In this document: in pieces, positions 1 to 9,243 of the stretch
How the letters are laid out: every line of letters starts with the position of its first letter
Numbering within the stretch: the stretch's first letter is position 1
Assembly (NCBI RefSeq): GCF_003024195.1
Contig: NZ_KZ679039.1
Span: forward strand, 224,187-288,186
Origin: Streptomyces dioscori
GTDB taxonomy: Bacteria > Actinomycetota > Actinomycetes > Streptomycetales > Streptomycetaceae
Length of the DNA stretch: 64,000 nucleotides
Direction of reading: 5' to 3'
The notes under the pieces: model-generated
The model's database searches: none
Told to the model about the DNA's origin: nothing
The model's input: only the letters and a program-made list of their open reading frames with translations
Made by a program: the position numbers and the translations under genes

Positions 1-159
1 CCAGCGGCGCCAGCGGGCGTCGTGAGGGCTGGGGAGTCGCCACACATAGGGGTCCGGCGCCCTCACCTGGCGCGCGAGGTCCCAGTCGCCGACCTCGGGA
101 CGGCGGGGACGCGGTCGGCCGCGCAGGCGGGCGACGGCGTCAAGAAGGAACCGGAACAC
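1..159 (-). CDS. Small conserved hypothetical protein, 3' end beyond window
   Basis: A GTG at 159 opens a frame that runs off the left edge (at least 53 codons). It overlaps the last 20 bases of the ATP-binding protein upstream of it, and GGCGGGGA lies just before the start, so the two are probably translationally coupled. The visible peptide begins VFRFLLDAVARL, then has a basic Arg/Pro stretch, then ends DPYVWRLPSPHDARWRRW at the edge. The mix of a hydrophobic N-terminal turn and aromatic/basic residues looks like a real small Streptomyces protein rather than random frame. I do not recognise a family, and the missing C-terminus prevents a length comparison. Confidence 0.5.
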   Translation of the reverse strand, partial: MFRFLLDAVARLRGRPRPRRPEVGDWDLARQVRAPDPYVWRLPSPHDARWRRW

Positions 160-553
160 GGGTCCCCGCCGGCTTCTCCGCGAGCGTGAACCGGGCCCAC
201 ACGCACTTCGTGTACGGGCCCTGCCGGTACCCCCAGGAGTCGGCCGACGCCGCCACCAGCGTGAGGCCGCGGCCGCTCTCCTCGTCCGGGGCCGAGTCGC
301 GCGGGCGGGGGAGTCCGTCCCGGTCCGGGTCGGAGACCTCCAGGACCAACTCCGGGCCGTCGAGCGTGAGCGTTGCGCAGGACACCCGGCAGTGCGTCAC
401 GGCGTTGGTGGCGAGTTCGTTCACCGACAGGGTGACTGCGTCGGCGAGTTCGCCGGTGATGCCCCAGCCCGCGAGGATCCTGCGGACGCGCTGGCGGGCG
501 GTGGGGATGTGGCTTCTGTGGCGGGGGATGCGGAAGGTCTCGGACATGGGCAT
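140..553 (-). CDS. ATP-binding anti-sigma-like regulator (RsbW/HATPase family)
   Basis: A 137-residue single-domain GHKL ATPase of the type that sits beside WhiJ/AbaA-like loci in Streptomyces. The N box is NELATNAVTH (residues 45-54), the G1 region is around SDPD (74-77), and the G2 loop is SGRGLTL (93-99). It has no receiver, transmembrane or other domain. Family members act like serine kinases/anti-sigma factors, but most have no demonstrated target. Two in-frame ATGs (553 and 547) are possible starts. It is divergent from the DUF5753 HTH gene at 731, which supports one regulatory locus. The target protein is unknown. Confidence 0.88.
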   Translation of the reverse strand: MPMSETFRIPRHRSHIPTARQRVRRILAGWGITGELADAVTLSVNELATNAVTHCRVSCATLTLDGPELVLEVSDPDRDGLPRPRDSAPDEESGRGLTLVAASADSWGYRQGPYTKCVWARFTLAEKPAGTRVPVPS

Positions 554-730
554 GGGGGTGCCGTACTCCCTGATGTGTCGTCAAGATGCGGAACTGACCA
601 CCTCTGCTTTGCATGAGCGTAGGGCGGCAAGAGATCGACTCGCAATCGATAGAGGTGCATGTAAGCACCTGAATGTATGTTCGATCGCGATATGCCATAC
701 AGTTTCGTCGCGACAGGAGAGGGGGCCGGG

Positions 731-1600
731 ATGCCCGTAGCGGGACGGCCGACTGTGCGCAGCAGGCGACTTGGTGCTGCGCTCAAGACCTACAGGCTGG
801 CGGCGAAACTGGACCAGTTGCAGTCCGCCGAGGTGATCGCGGCGCACCAGACCAGGGTCAGTCGCATCGAGACCGGGCATGTGTCCGCCCGCCCGCTCGA
901 AATCCGGGCGCTGTTGGATGCGTATGGGGTGCGCGACCTCGAAGTCCGGCACAAGCTTGAGGAGTTGGCCCGGCAGTCGAAGCGACGGGGCTGGTGGCTT
1001 GAGCATGCCGCGCATCTGCGGCCGGACTACGTCGATCACATCGCGCTGGAGGACGACGCGACCTACATCCGGGAGTGGCAGCCGGTCATGGTTCCGGGGC
1101 TGCTGCAAACTGCGGCCTACGCGGAAGCGGTCATCGCGGCCAGCCCTCACTGCATTGAGCCGGAACGGGCCGCCCAGTTGGTGAAGGTGCGCATGGGGCG
1201 ACAGGCGAAGATCGAGGAGGGCGGTGCGTCCTACACGGCCATCCTCTGGGAAGCAGTCATCGCGCAGCCGCTGGTGGATGTCGAGATTCACCGCGAGCAG
1301 TTGTCCGCTGTTCTTGAGATCGGAAAGCGGAAGAACGTCACTGTGCAGGTGATGCCGTTCAGCGCGGGCGTCCTGGCCGGTTACTCCTCTGCCTTCTCCT
1401 CCTTCAGTTTCGACGAGGAGCCGACGGTCGAGGCCGTCGCCATGGACAACTTGCGAGGTGCATCGGTCCTTGAAGGAGCCGAGGATCTCGCCGCTTACGC
1501 CAATGCATACGACCTACTACGATCGTCAGCGTTGACGCCGGATGCGAGCGTGAAGCTCATCCGGGGCAGGCTGCGGAGCTTGAAGGAAGACACATCGTGA
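731..1600 (+). CDS. XRE-type HTH regulator with DUF5753 domain (WhiJ-like)
   Basis: A 289-residue protein with an N-terminal helix-turn-helix (about 8-65; LGAALKTYR ... TRVSRIETGH) followed by the C-terminal DUF5753 domain (about 90-280; motif WQPVMVPGLLQT, then VQVMPFSAG). This is the architecture of WhiJ and many Streptomyces paralogues that control differentiation, usually paired with a DUF397 partner. The ATG at 731 is preferred over the upstream ATG at 677 because GGAGAGGGGG lies just before it. The downstream DUF397 gene overlaps its stop by GTGA, indicating coupling. The probable function is DNA-binding regulation antagonised by the small partner; its regulon cannot be read from the sequence. 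Confidence 0.93.
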   Translation: MPVAGRPTVRSRRLGAALKTYRLAAKLDQLQSAEVIAAHQTRVSRIETGHVSARPLEIRALLDAYGVRDLEVRHKLEELARQSKRRGWWLEHAAHLRPDYVDHIALEDDATYIREWQPVMVPGLLQTAAYAEAVIAASPHCIEPERAAQLVKVRMGRQAKIEEGGASYTAILWEAVIAQPLVDVEIHREQLSAVLEIGKRKNVTVQVMPFSAGVLAGYSSAFSSFSFDEEPTVEAVAMDNLRGASVLEGAEDLAAYANAYDLLRSSALTPDASVKLIRGRLRSLKEDTS

Positions 1601-1782
1601 CCGAGGTCATAAGCCCCTTCTGGAAGTCGTCGTACTCGGGCGCGGAGAACGCCTGCGTCGAGGTCGCCGACACGGCTGTCGGCGGCCGGGCCGTCCGCGA
1701 CAGCAAGCAGCCGGAATCGGACGGCCCCCTGCTCACCGTCTCCCGCGAGACCTGGCACGCGTTCCTGCGGCTGATCGGCTAA
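1597..1782 (+). CDS. DUF397 small partner protein
   Basis: A 61-residue DUF397 protein with the family hallmarks FWKSSYSG near the N-terminus, ENACVEVA in the middle, and RDSKQP followed by the terminal LTVSRETWHAFL. The GTG start overlaps the stop of the HTH gene (GTGA). In Streptomyces these proteins act with the adjacent DUF5753 HTH protein, probably as a modulator or antitoxin-like partner. The length is typical and the gene looks intact. Confidence 0.93.
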   Translation: MTEVISPFWKSSYSGAENACVEVADTAVGGRAVRDSKQPESDGPLLTVSRETWHAFLRLIG

Positions 1783-1932
1783 GCCGTTCCGCGTGGAGTC
1801 AGGCAGCGGCGCGCGGCCGGTTCCGGGTAGGCGCCGCGCTGTTCCGTCGCTTCGGCCCACGCCGCACGAGAGACGGAGCTCACGGAGCCGTGCTTCCCAC
1901 GCCTCCCGTGCCTGCTGATAGTCAGTGCTCAC
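1779..1932 (-). pseudogene. Decayed XRE HTH regulator remnant
   Basis: A GTG at 1932 opens a frame reading STDYQQAREAWEARLRELR, a typical N-terminus of the HTH regulators that normally follow DUF6879 genes. After about 20 codons the frame becomes nonsensical. In another frame the next bases read RAAWAEATEQRGAYPEPAAR before a stop at 1779-1781, which resembles the part of such regulators just after the HTH. The simplest reading is an internal deletion that removed the HTH and shifted frame, leaving a fragment. It lies 12 bases downstream of the DUF6879 stop. Homology is inferred from remembered family consensus. Confidence 0.5.
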
Positions 1933-1944
1933 CGGTCACATGCG

Positions 1945-2490
1945 TCAATCGGTCTCGGCCACAAGCGTGGCGAACTTCTCGTACGGCACGGCGTGGTGGA
2001 TGGCCGCGTCGCGCAGCACGACGTACCGCAGGACCTCCGCAGGTTCTGTGATCAGTTCGATGTTCAGCAGGTTGTCGTCGTCATCGAAGTGCAGCAGAGC
2101 GACCAGGCGGGAGTCGAAGAGCCAGTAGTCCTCGGCGGGCAGACCGGCGCGGTCCGCCTCCTCTCGCCATAGATAGCGGATGTCTTCGCCGGCGGCTGCG
2201 TTGTGCCTGGCGTAGTCGAGCAGGAACAGTTGTTCCGTGGTGGGCGGCCTGTCGGCGATACGGACGCGGCCGACGGCCTTACCGGTATCGGTCTGGCGGC
2301 GGATGTTCGTGAGCCAGGGCTCGCCGGGGTCGCAGGGGGACGATCCGGTGGCCAGGAAGGCGTGGTAATCGGGATCCTGGCGGTCCGACGCGTAACCGCG
2401 GCGCGTCTCAAGGCGCCAAGCGGTGTGCTCGAAGGTCTCGAAGAGGCGTCGGAACGTGTCCCGGTCGACCAGTTCCGGCACTCGCTCCAC
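1945..2490 (-). CDS. DUF6879 family protein
   Basis: A 181-residue soluble protein resembling the Streptomyces family DUF6879: an N-terminal FRRLFETFEHTAWRLETR segment, a central WLTNIRRQTDTGKAVGRVRI block, and an acidic end (LLHFDDDDNLLNIELI). Members usually stand next to an HTH regulator with the same orientation; here only a decayed remnant of one follows. The biochemical role is unknown. The function probably belongs with the neighbouring HTH/DUF397 locus, and the gene may have lost its partner. Confidence 0.8.
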   Translation of the reverse strand: MERVPELVDRDTFRRLFETFEHTAWRLETRRGYASDRQDPDYHAFLATGSSPCDPGEPWLTNIRRQTDTGKAVGRVRIADRPPTTEQLFLLDYARHNAAAGEDIRYLWREEADRAGLPAEDYWLFDSRLVALLHFDDDDNLLNIELITEPAEVLRYVVLRDAAIHHAVPYEKFATLVAETD

Positions 2491-2610
2491 CTCCTTCGGC
2501 CCTCAGCTCACGATGAGTTCGCGCGGCACGGCCACCGCGGCCTCTCCTGGCCCGAGGTGCCGTAGCTGAGCGATGTCCTCAGGGTCGGTGACGGGCGTGC
2601 CCTGTACCTC

Positions 2611-2658
2611 TACGACGATGGGGGCGCCTGGTGTTCCCCGGGCGCCCCCATCGTCGTA
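2611..2658. terminator. Perfect 18-bp hairpin terminator behind serC
   Basis: Bases 2611-2628 and 2641-2658 are perfect inverted copies (18 of 18) around a 12-base loop. The stem is G/C rich next to the loop. It lies 38 bases beyond the serC stop (serC is on the minus strand), so it should end the serC transcript. There is no U-tract, as is common in Streptomyces terminators. Confidence 0.85.
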
Positions 2659-2689
2659 CCAGTCGTACCAGTCATACGAGTCGTACGAG
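2654..2689. repeat. 9-base-period array, four units
   Basis: Four consecutive 9-mers: TCGTACCAG, TCGTACCAG, TCATACGAG and TCGTACGAG. The array fills the space between the terminator stem and the serC stop at 2696. Other arrays with the same period occur at 8814, 10260, 20900, 24136 and 42400. Confidence 0.8.
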
Positions 2690-2695
2690 GAGAAG

Positions 2696-3886
<1,191 letters not shown>

Positions 3887-4099
3887 CTACGTCAATGCGC
3901 CGGCCACCAGCGCCAGCATGGCGATCAGCAGGGTGAGTGTGCCGCCGAAGGCGATTCCCGCGCGGAGCAGAGCGGCGGGCGCGGAGGCGCCGTCCCAGCG
4001 GGCGAGCAAGCCCGCGGTGACAGCGGCCAGCAGAGCGATCAGCGAGACGGCGAGCAAGGCCAGGGTCAGCAGGGCCAGGCGCGTGGGCGAGGTGGTCAT
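3887..4099 (-). CDS. Small two-helix membrane protein
   Basis: Seventy residues starting at ATG 4099 (RBS GGAAGAAG). Two hydrophobic segments are visible: LALLTLALLAVSLIALLAAV (about 7-26) and a second from about residue 43 to the C-terminus (AGIAFGGTLTLLIAMLALVAG). A short polar loop with RWDGAS separates them. This is the pattern of a small inner-membrane hairpin protein. It is divergent from the NACHT gene at 4216. I do not recognise the family, and the function is unknown. Confidence 0.65.
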   Translation of the reverse strand: MTTSPTRLALLTLALLAVSLIALLAAVTAGLLARWDGASAPAALLRAGIAFGGTLTLLIAMLALVAGALT

Positions 4100-4215
4100 G
4101 AGGGCTTCTTCCGTTCCGTGAGCTGGGCGATGGAACGAAGGTGGCCGAAGTCGCGTACGGCGGCGTTCGGATGGACAAAGATGAACGGGCTTGAACAACG
4201 GGGGCGGCGCTGTGG

Positions 4216-7140
4216 GTGGAGGGGGCCGGAGTGGGGGCGAGCGAGAGCAGACAGGAAGCGCTGGCGGAACTGAAGGAGCGGCTGCGGAGTCTGCGGGTGC
4301 GGCGACGGCTGTCGATGACTGCTCTGCCGGGGCGGGCGGGGCTGGGACGCACCACGGTCAGCCAGGCACTGAACGGCACCGGTATGCCGAGCGAGGCGAC
4401 CGTCGTGGCACTCGCGGTGGCTCTGGGGGCCGATGCTGAACCGCTGCTGCGACTGCGGGCCCGCGCTCTGACGCCTACCGCACGTGTCACGACGACGGAC
4501 GACGTGGTTCCGGATCCGGAAACGCGGTTCGAGAACTGGTACCGGCACTATCTGGAACAGCGCTATGGGCAACTGTCGGTGATCGGGCTGGACCTGTCCC
4601 GGCCGGAGCGCGCCTGCTGGCCGCTCGACGCCGCCTACCTCAGCCTGGAACTCGCCACCCCTGTCCACGGTGTCGAGCCCACCGGCAGCCGGGGCGGGAC
4701 GGTCGCCGGAGACCGAGGGCTGGAGGTGCGGGTGGAGCGGGCCGAGCAGGCCTTGGCCGGACAGCGCCGAACCCTCGTGCGAGGGCTGGCCGGCAGCGGT
4801 AAAACCACCCTGCTGCAATGGCTCGCCGTGTCCACCGCACGCCGCAGCCTGCCGCCCGAGCTGAACCACTTGGCAGAGTGCCTGCCGTTCGTCCTGCCGC
4901 TGCGGACCCTCGTACGCCGGGGTGGGCTGCCCGCCCCGCACGAATACCTGACCGCGGTCGGCTGCCCGCGCGATGGCGCTCAGCCGGCGAACTGGGCCGA
5001 CCGGGCCCTGGTCGACGGCCGCGCCCTGCTGCTCATCGACGGCCTCGACGAAGTACCCCGGGCCCAGCGGACCAAGACCCGGCAGTGGCTGCGCGAATTG
5101 CTCGCCGCCTATCCGCAGGCCGCTTTGTTGGTGACCACGCGGCCGTCCGCCGTACCCGAGGGCTGGCTCGCCGACGGTGGATTCACCGAACTGACCGTAC
5201 GGCCCATGAGCACCCGGGACGTGGCGGTGTTCGTCACCCGCTGGCACACCGCGGCCGCAACCAACGCCACCAACGCTCAGGAGCGGGCTCACCTGACCAC
5301 TCTGGAGGAGACGCTCAAAGACACCGTGCGCTCCCAGCGCGATCTGGCCCGCCTGACCACCACCCCACTGCTGTGCGCGCTGGTCTGCGCCCTGCACCGC
5401 GACCGGCGCGGCCACCTGCCGCACGGCCGGATGGCACTTTATGAAGCCGCCCTTTCCATGCTGATGCACCGGCGTGACCGCGAACGCGACATCGAGGAGC
5501 CCGAGGGGCTCAGTCTCACCGAGCACCAGAGCGTCCAGCTCCTGCAGCGCCTCGCCTACTGGCTCATTCGCAACGGCCAGACCGAACTCGACCACGACAC
5601 GGCACGCGCTCTCATCGAAGTCGCCCTACCCGCCATGCCGCACATCGCCCGGCAGGCCGATGCCGTCCTCACCCACCTGCTCGCCCGTTCCGGGCTGCTA
5701 CGACAGCCCACCGCCGAAACGATCGACTTCGTCCACCGCACCTTCCAGGACTACCTCGGTGCCAAGGCCGCCATCGAGGCACGTGACATCCCCCTGCTGG
5801 TCCGTCACGCCCATGACGATCAATGGGAGGACGTCCTGCGTATGGCCGTGGCCCATGCCCGTCCCCATGAACGCGCGAGCCTGCTTCGCCGCCTGATCAC
5901 CCGCGGCGACCGCACCCCCAAACACCGCACCCGGCTGCATCTGCTGGCCACGGCCTGCCTGGAACACGCGACAGAACTCGACCCGGCTGTCCGGGAGGAC
6001 GTCCAGCAGCGCACGGCCGCTCTGCTGCCCCCACGGAGCGATGAAGAAGCCCGCACTCTGGCTGCGGTCGGTCCGGTCATTCTGGATCTGCTCCCCGGCC
6101 CGGAGGGGCTGGAGGACGACGAGGCCGGAGCCGTCGTCGCCACGGCTGGCCGGATCGGAGGTGATGCCGCTCTCACTGTCATGAAGAAATTCCGCGCCAG
6201 CACCGACGTCCGCGTTCAGTCCGCGCTGCATGCCGACTGGAGCAACTTCGACACCGAGGACTACGCGCGCGAAGTCCTCGCCCACGCCTCAGGAGCCCAC
6301 TATGTGACGGTGCGCTCAGCCGAACAACTTACGGCGCTGCGCCACCTGCAAGCGCCCACCAGTGTCAGCTTGACCGGACACCTCACGAGCAGCGAGATCA
6401 CTCGCGCGATCAGGCCGAAGGAGCTCAAATCGCTGAGCTTCTTTCAGAACTCTGTGCTGGACAACCTGGACTTCCTCCTGTCGTACACGTCTCTGACCGT
6501 CGTCTCTTTCACCAAGTGTCCGAACGTCGCGGACCTGACGCCGCTGGCCGCTACGCCCGTCACCGCCCTCACACTCTTCGATTGTGAGGTGGCACGCATC
6601 GACGACCTCCGGGGCCTGCCCCACCTGAAAAGCCTGAGCATCGAATGGGAGCTCCCGCACTGGAATCTCGAAGTACTTCCGGTCGGCGCGGATCTCACCA
6701 ACCTGTGGCTCGGCATCCGGGCCTGCGAACATCTTCGCACGCTTGAGGGCATCACCCACTGGCCCAATCTCACGTCCCTGAACCTGTGCGGTCCCGTGGA
6801 CGGTTTCTCTCAGATATCCGCCTTGCCCAAGCTCAATTACCTCATGTTGCAGGCCGGCGCGGGCCTGTCCATGTTTGCCGAGCTGCCGCCCACACCACAG
6901 ATCAATAAGCTGTGGCTGGGCAAATGGAGGGCGGAAGACGACCTTGCCACGGCGGCCAGGGCCCTTCCCAACCTCAAGCAGCTGACGATCAACTGCTACG
7001 ACGAGTCCCGACGGGTCGACCTCGCTCCACTACGAGGCATGGCCGATCTCACCATCAACATCCACCGGGCCGAGGACGTCCTTGGCACCGAGCACTTTCC
7101 ACCCGGTGCGATCACCCGATATCCCCGTCCGCGAACCTGA
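4216..7140 (+). CDS. HTH-NACHT-LRR-like STAND NTPase
   Basis: A 974-residue signal-transduction NTPase. An N-terminal XRE-like helix-turn-helix spans about 20-80 (GLGRTTVSQALNGTGMPS). A NACHT domain follows, with Walker A GLAGSGKTTLL (190-200) and Walker B/NACHT acidic motif LLLIDGLDEVP (271-281), then the helical arm with VHRTFQDYLGAKAA. The C-terminal third (about 700-950) has irregular leucine-rich repeats (LTSLNLCGPV, LPKLNYLML, LPNLKQLTI) that would form a sensor surface. Bacterial NACHT proteins are related to animal NLRs, and some give phage defence. This one carries an HTH instead of an obvious toxic effector, so regulation or DNA-linked defence are both possible. The start is GTG 4216. 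No adjacent effector gene is seen. Confidence 0.9.
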   Translation: MEGAGVGASESRQEALAELKERLRSLRVRRRLSMTALPGRAGLGRTTVSQALNGTGMPSEATVVALAVALGADAEPLLRLRARALTPTARVTTTDDVVPDPETRFENWYRHYLEQRYGQLSVIGLDLSRPERACWPLDAAYLSLELATPVHGVEPTGSRGGTVAGDRGLEVRVERAEQALAGQRRTLVRGLAGSGKTTLLQWLAVSTARRSLPPELNHLAECLPFVLPLRTLVRRGGLPAPHEYLTAVGCPRDGAQPANWADRALVDGRALLLIDGLDEVPRAQRTKTRQWLRELLAAYPQAALLVTTRPSAVPEGWLADGGFTELTVRPMSTRDVAVFVTRWHTAAATNATNAQERAHLTTLEETLKDTVRSQRDLARLTTTPLLCALVCALHRDRRGHLPHGRMALYEAALSMLMHRRDRERDIEEPEGLSLTEHQSVQLLQRLAYWLIRNGQTELDHDTARALIEVALPAMPHIARQADAVLTHLLARSGLLRQPTAETIDFVHRTFQDYLGAKAAIEARDIPLLVRHAHDDQWEDVLRMAVAHARPHERASLLRRLITRGDRTPKHRTRLHLLATACLEHATELDPAVREDVQQRTAALLPPRSDEEARTLAAVGPVILDLLPGPEGLEDDEAGAVVATAGRIGGDAALTVMKKFRASTDVRVQSALHADWSNFDTEDYAREVLAHASGAHYVTVRSAEQLTALRHLQAPTSVSLTGHLTSSEITRAIRPKELKSLSFFQNSVLDNLDFLLSYTSLTVVSFTKCPNVADLTPLAATPVTALTLFDCEVARIDDLRGLPHLKSLSIEWELPHWNLEVLPVGADLTNLWLGIRACEHLRTLEGITHWPNLTSLNLCGPVDGFSQISALPKLNYLMLQAGAGLSMFAELPPTPQINKLWLGKWRAEDDLATAARALPNLKQLTINCYDESRRVDLAPLRGMADLTINIHRAEDVLGTEHFPPGAITRYPRPRT

Positions 7141-7405
7141 ACCTTTTGAGAGTGGAGCTCGACGCTCATCCTTTCTTCAGCCCCGCAACCCCGGGCGTGC
7201 GTCAGGCGAGTTCCTGCGCCGGCCGTGCCGTGAGGGGCCTCCGGAATTGCATTCACATCGTCTCGAAATGGTTGCCACCGCAGGCCGAGGAGACAGGCTC
7301 GTAGTCGTCCAGGAATTGCCCCACGAGGAGGACAGCGCTTGAGAGACGCGGAGCAGTCAAGTCGCCCGGTCGTACCGCCGATCGCGTCCCGCCAGTTGTC
7401 CGCCT
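7141..7405. other. Non-coding stretch behind the NACHT gene
   Basis: I see no supported gene, hairpin or repeat here. The reading frames that cross it have no family similarity that I recognise. Confidence 0.5.
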
Positions 7406-7510
7406 CTACAGTGCGGGAGGGGCTAACCCGGCTTTGAGGTGGCGTAGGGCCACGCCTGGACAGAGGTACGGAGCGTGCCCGAACGAGATGTTCTGGAGGC
7501 CATGTGGAGG
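7406..7510 (-). pseudogene. Cytochrome P450 C-terminal remnant (heme-loop fragment)
   Basis: On the minus strand this stretch reads PPHGLQNISFGHAPYLCPG and then VALRHLKAGLAPPAL before TAG. That is the P450 heme-ligand loop (FGxxxxxCxG) with its flanking LQNIS and VAL residues, but upstream no other P450 sequence continues in frame. It lies directly downstream of the intact CYP157-like gene. In S. coelicolor conservons a CYP157 gene is often followed by a CYP154 gene, so this is probably what remains of that second P450. Confidence 0.6.
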
Positions 7511-7566
7511 CCATATGGGTGTACCGCCACGTGCCGAGGTAGCGGTGCATCGCACAGGCAGGCCGG

Positions 7567-8796
7567 TCATCCCCGTGGCGCCGTCGGCGTGAAGCGGACC
7601 GGGAGGGTGGTCAGGCTGCCCAGCCAGGGGGAAGGGCGGCGGGTCAGGGAGCCGGCCGGGACCGCGAGGTCGAGGTCGGGGAGCCGGTCCAGGACCACCT
7701 CGATCGCCGTACGCGCGACCACCTCCGCGATCTCCTGCGCCGGGAACGGACACCGGTGCTCCCCGTGCCCGAACGAGAAGTGCGCGCCGTTGCCGCCCGT
7801 CAGAGCCGTGCCATGGGTGCGGATCTGAGGATCGTGGTTCGCGCCCTGGACACCGAGGAGCAGCAGATCCCCGGCGCGAACGGCCCGCCCGCCGAGCCGG
7901 GCGTCGCGGGACGCCCAGCGGCCTGCCACGGTCCGGGTGGGAGTGTCCTCCCACAGGACCTCGTTCATGGCCTCGGCGACACTGCGCCGCCCCCCGAACA
8001 GCGAGGCCGCGAACCGGTCATCCGTCAGCATCAGCCGCAGCGAGTTGCCGATCCAGCCCGCGGTCGGCTGCTGGCCCGCGGTCAGCATGACGATCAGATC
8101 CTTGGCGATCTCCTCGTGCGTCAGCGCGGGGCCCGCCGCCGTTCGCCCGGCGGCGAGCATGCGGCTGACCACGTCGTCCGCGGGCCGCGCCGCCCGGTCG
8201 GCCACCAGCCGCGCCATGCACGCGGCCACGTGCAACTGCCCCGCGTGGGCGTCCCCGCGCCCGTCGACCATGTCGTTCAGGGCGGCGACGAGGCCCGGCC
8301 CCTGCTCGTCGGCGAATCCGTAGAGGCCGGCGAGGACGCGTACGGGGAGCAGGTCCGCGTAGTGCGCGACGAGGTCCGTCGTGCCGTCGGCGCACACCGC
8401 GTCGATCAGCTCGTCGGCGATCCGCTCGGCGTGGGCGCGCAGTTCGAAGGGGTCGACGGCTTCGAGGGCGCCGCCGATCACTGCCACGCGCGCGCGATGG
8501 CGTTCGCCGACGGTGTGCAGGACGGAGGAGTGCCCGCGTCCGATCATCGGCAGCAGCGGCCAGCCGTCGGGGACGCGTTCCCACTGGTTCCACAGGCCCG
8601 AGTCACGGCTGAACAGCACGGCGTCCCCGGTGACCTGGTGCAGCTCGCGGTAGCCGAGGACGAGCCATGCCGGGATGTCCGCGTCGAGCAGCACCGGAGC
8701 CACCGCGCCGAACTCACGCCGCAACTCCCGGTACAGCGCGGCGGGTTCGGCGGAGAGAAACCGACGACCGCCGAGGCGTACGGGGTCGGGGCTCAC
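7567..8796 (-). CDS. Conservon cytochrome P450, CYP157-like (no ExxR)
   Basis: A 409-residue soluble P450. The I-helix has MLTAGQQPTAGW, where the usual acid-alcohol pair is degenerate, and the heme loop is FSFGHGEHRCP with the ligand cysteine. The K-helix position reads NEVLWEDTP, so the nearly universal ExxR is replaced by ExxW. That is the known peculiarity of the CYP157 family found in Streptomyces conservons. It is the last gene of the cvn operon, 90 bases after cvnC, in the slot of cvnE. The substrate is unknown. The redox partner is not encoded nearby. Confidence 0.9.
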   Translation of the reverse strand: MSPDPVRLGGRRFLSAEPAALYRELRREFGAVAPVLLDADIPAWLVLGYRELHQVTGDAVLFSRDSGLWNQWERVPDGWPLLPMIGRGHSSVLHTVGERHRARVAVIGGALEAVDPFELRAHAERIADELIDAVCADGTTDLVAHYADLLPVRVLAGLYGFADEQGPGLVAALNDMVDGRGDAHAGQLHVAACMARLVADRAARPADDVVSRMLAAGRTAAGPALTHEEIAKDLIVMLTAGQQPTAGWIGNSLRLMLTDDRFAASLFGGRRSVAEAMNEVLWEDTPTRTVAGRWASRDARLGGRAVRAGDLLLLGVQGANHDPQIRTHGTALTGGNGAHFSFGHGEHRCPFPAQEIAEVVARTAIEVVLDRLPDLDLAVPAGSLTRRPSPWLGSLTTLPVRFTPTAPRG

Positions 8797-8813
8797 CGGG
8801 CTGTCCCCCGGAC

Positions 8814-8894
8814 GTCAGAGGAACCAGAGGTATGAGAGGTGCCTGAGGTACGAGGGGTACCAGAGGCATGAGGGGTTTCAGACAAGTCAGAGGT
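8814..8894. repeat. 9-base-period array, nine units, between cvnC and P450
   Basis: Nine successive 9-mers such as ACCAGAGGT, ATGAGAGGT, GCCTGAGGT, ACGAGGGGT, ACCAGAGGC and ATGAGGGGT fill almost the whole junction and include the cvnC stop codon (8887-8889). The place where a GTPase gene (cvnD) would be expected contains only this array. Confidence 0.75.
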
Positions 8895-9243
8895 TGCGGA
8901 GTCCAACGAGCACCTGTTCCAGAATGTGGGGGTCGGGACGGCCGCCGAGTTCGGCCCTGCGGGGATGGCGGGCGCTGACGCGGCCCTCGGCGAGCAGGTC
9001 GCAGAGCAGGATCTTCGTGATGGTGACCGGCAGCCGAAGCTCGGCGGCGACCTCGGCGACGGCGGTGGGCCGCCCGGTGAGGCGCAGGATCGCCGCGTGC
9101 TCCGACTGCATGCCGGGCGCCGGATCGCACTCGGCGACGACGAGCGTCAGCAGGTCGAAGGGCGTGCCGGGCGCGGACCGGGTACGCCCCTGGGTGAGGG
9201 TGTAGAGCCGGTCGGGCGCGTCGTCTCTGCCCGGGCGGCTCAT
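8887..9243 (-). CDS. cvnC: DUF742 protein of conservon (CvnC-like)
   Basis: A 118-residue DUF742 protein. It starts MSRPGRDDAPDRLYTLTQGRT and has the conserved DLLTLV, then a winged-helix-like region (HAAILRLTGRPTAVAEVAAEL ... ITKILLCDLLAEGRV). It is the third gene of the cvn operon. The ATG at 9243 overlaps the cvnB stop (ATGA). In cvn9 of S. coelicolor the A-D proteins form a membrane-associated complex resembling eukaryotic G-protein-coupled signalling. Here the partner GTPase is missing from the operon. Confidence 0.93.
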   Translation of the reverse strand: MSRPGRDDAPDRLYTLTQGRTRSAPGTPFDLLTLVVAECDPAPGMQSEHAAILRLTGRPTAVAEVAAELRLPVTITKILLCDLLAEGRVSARHPRRAELGGRPDPHILEQVLVGLRNL

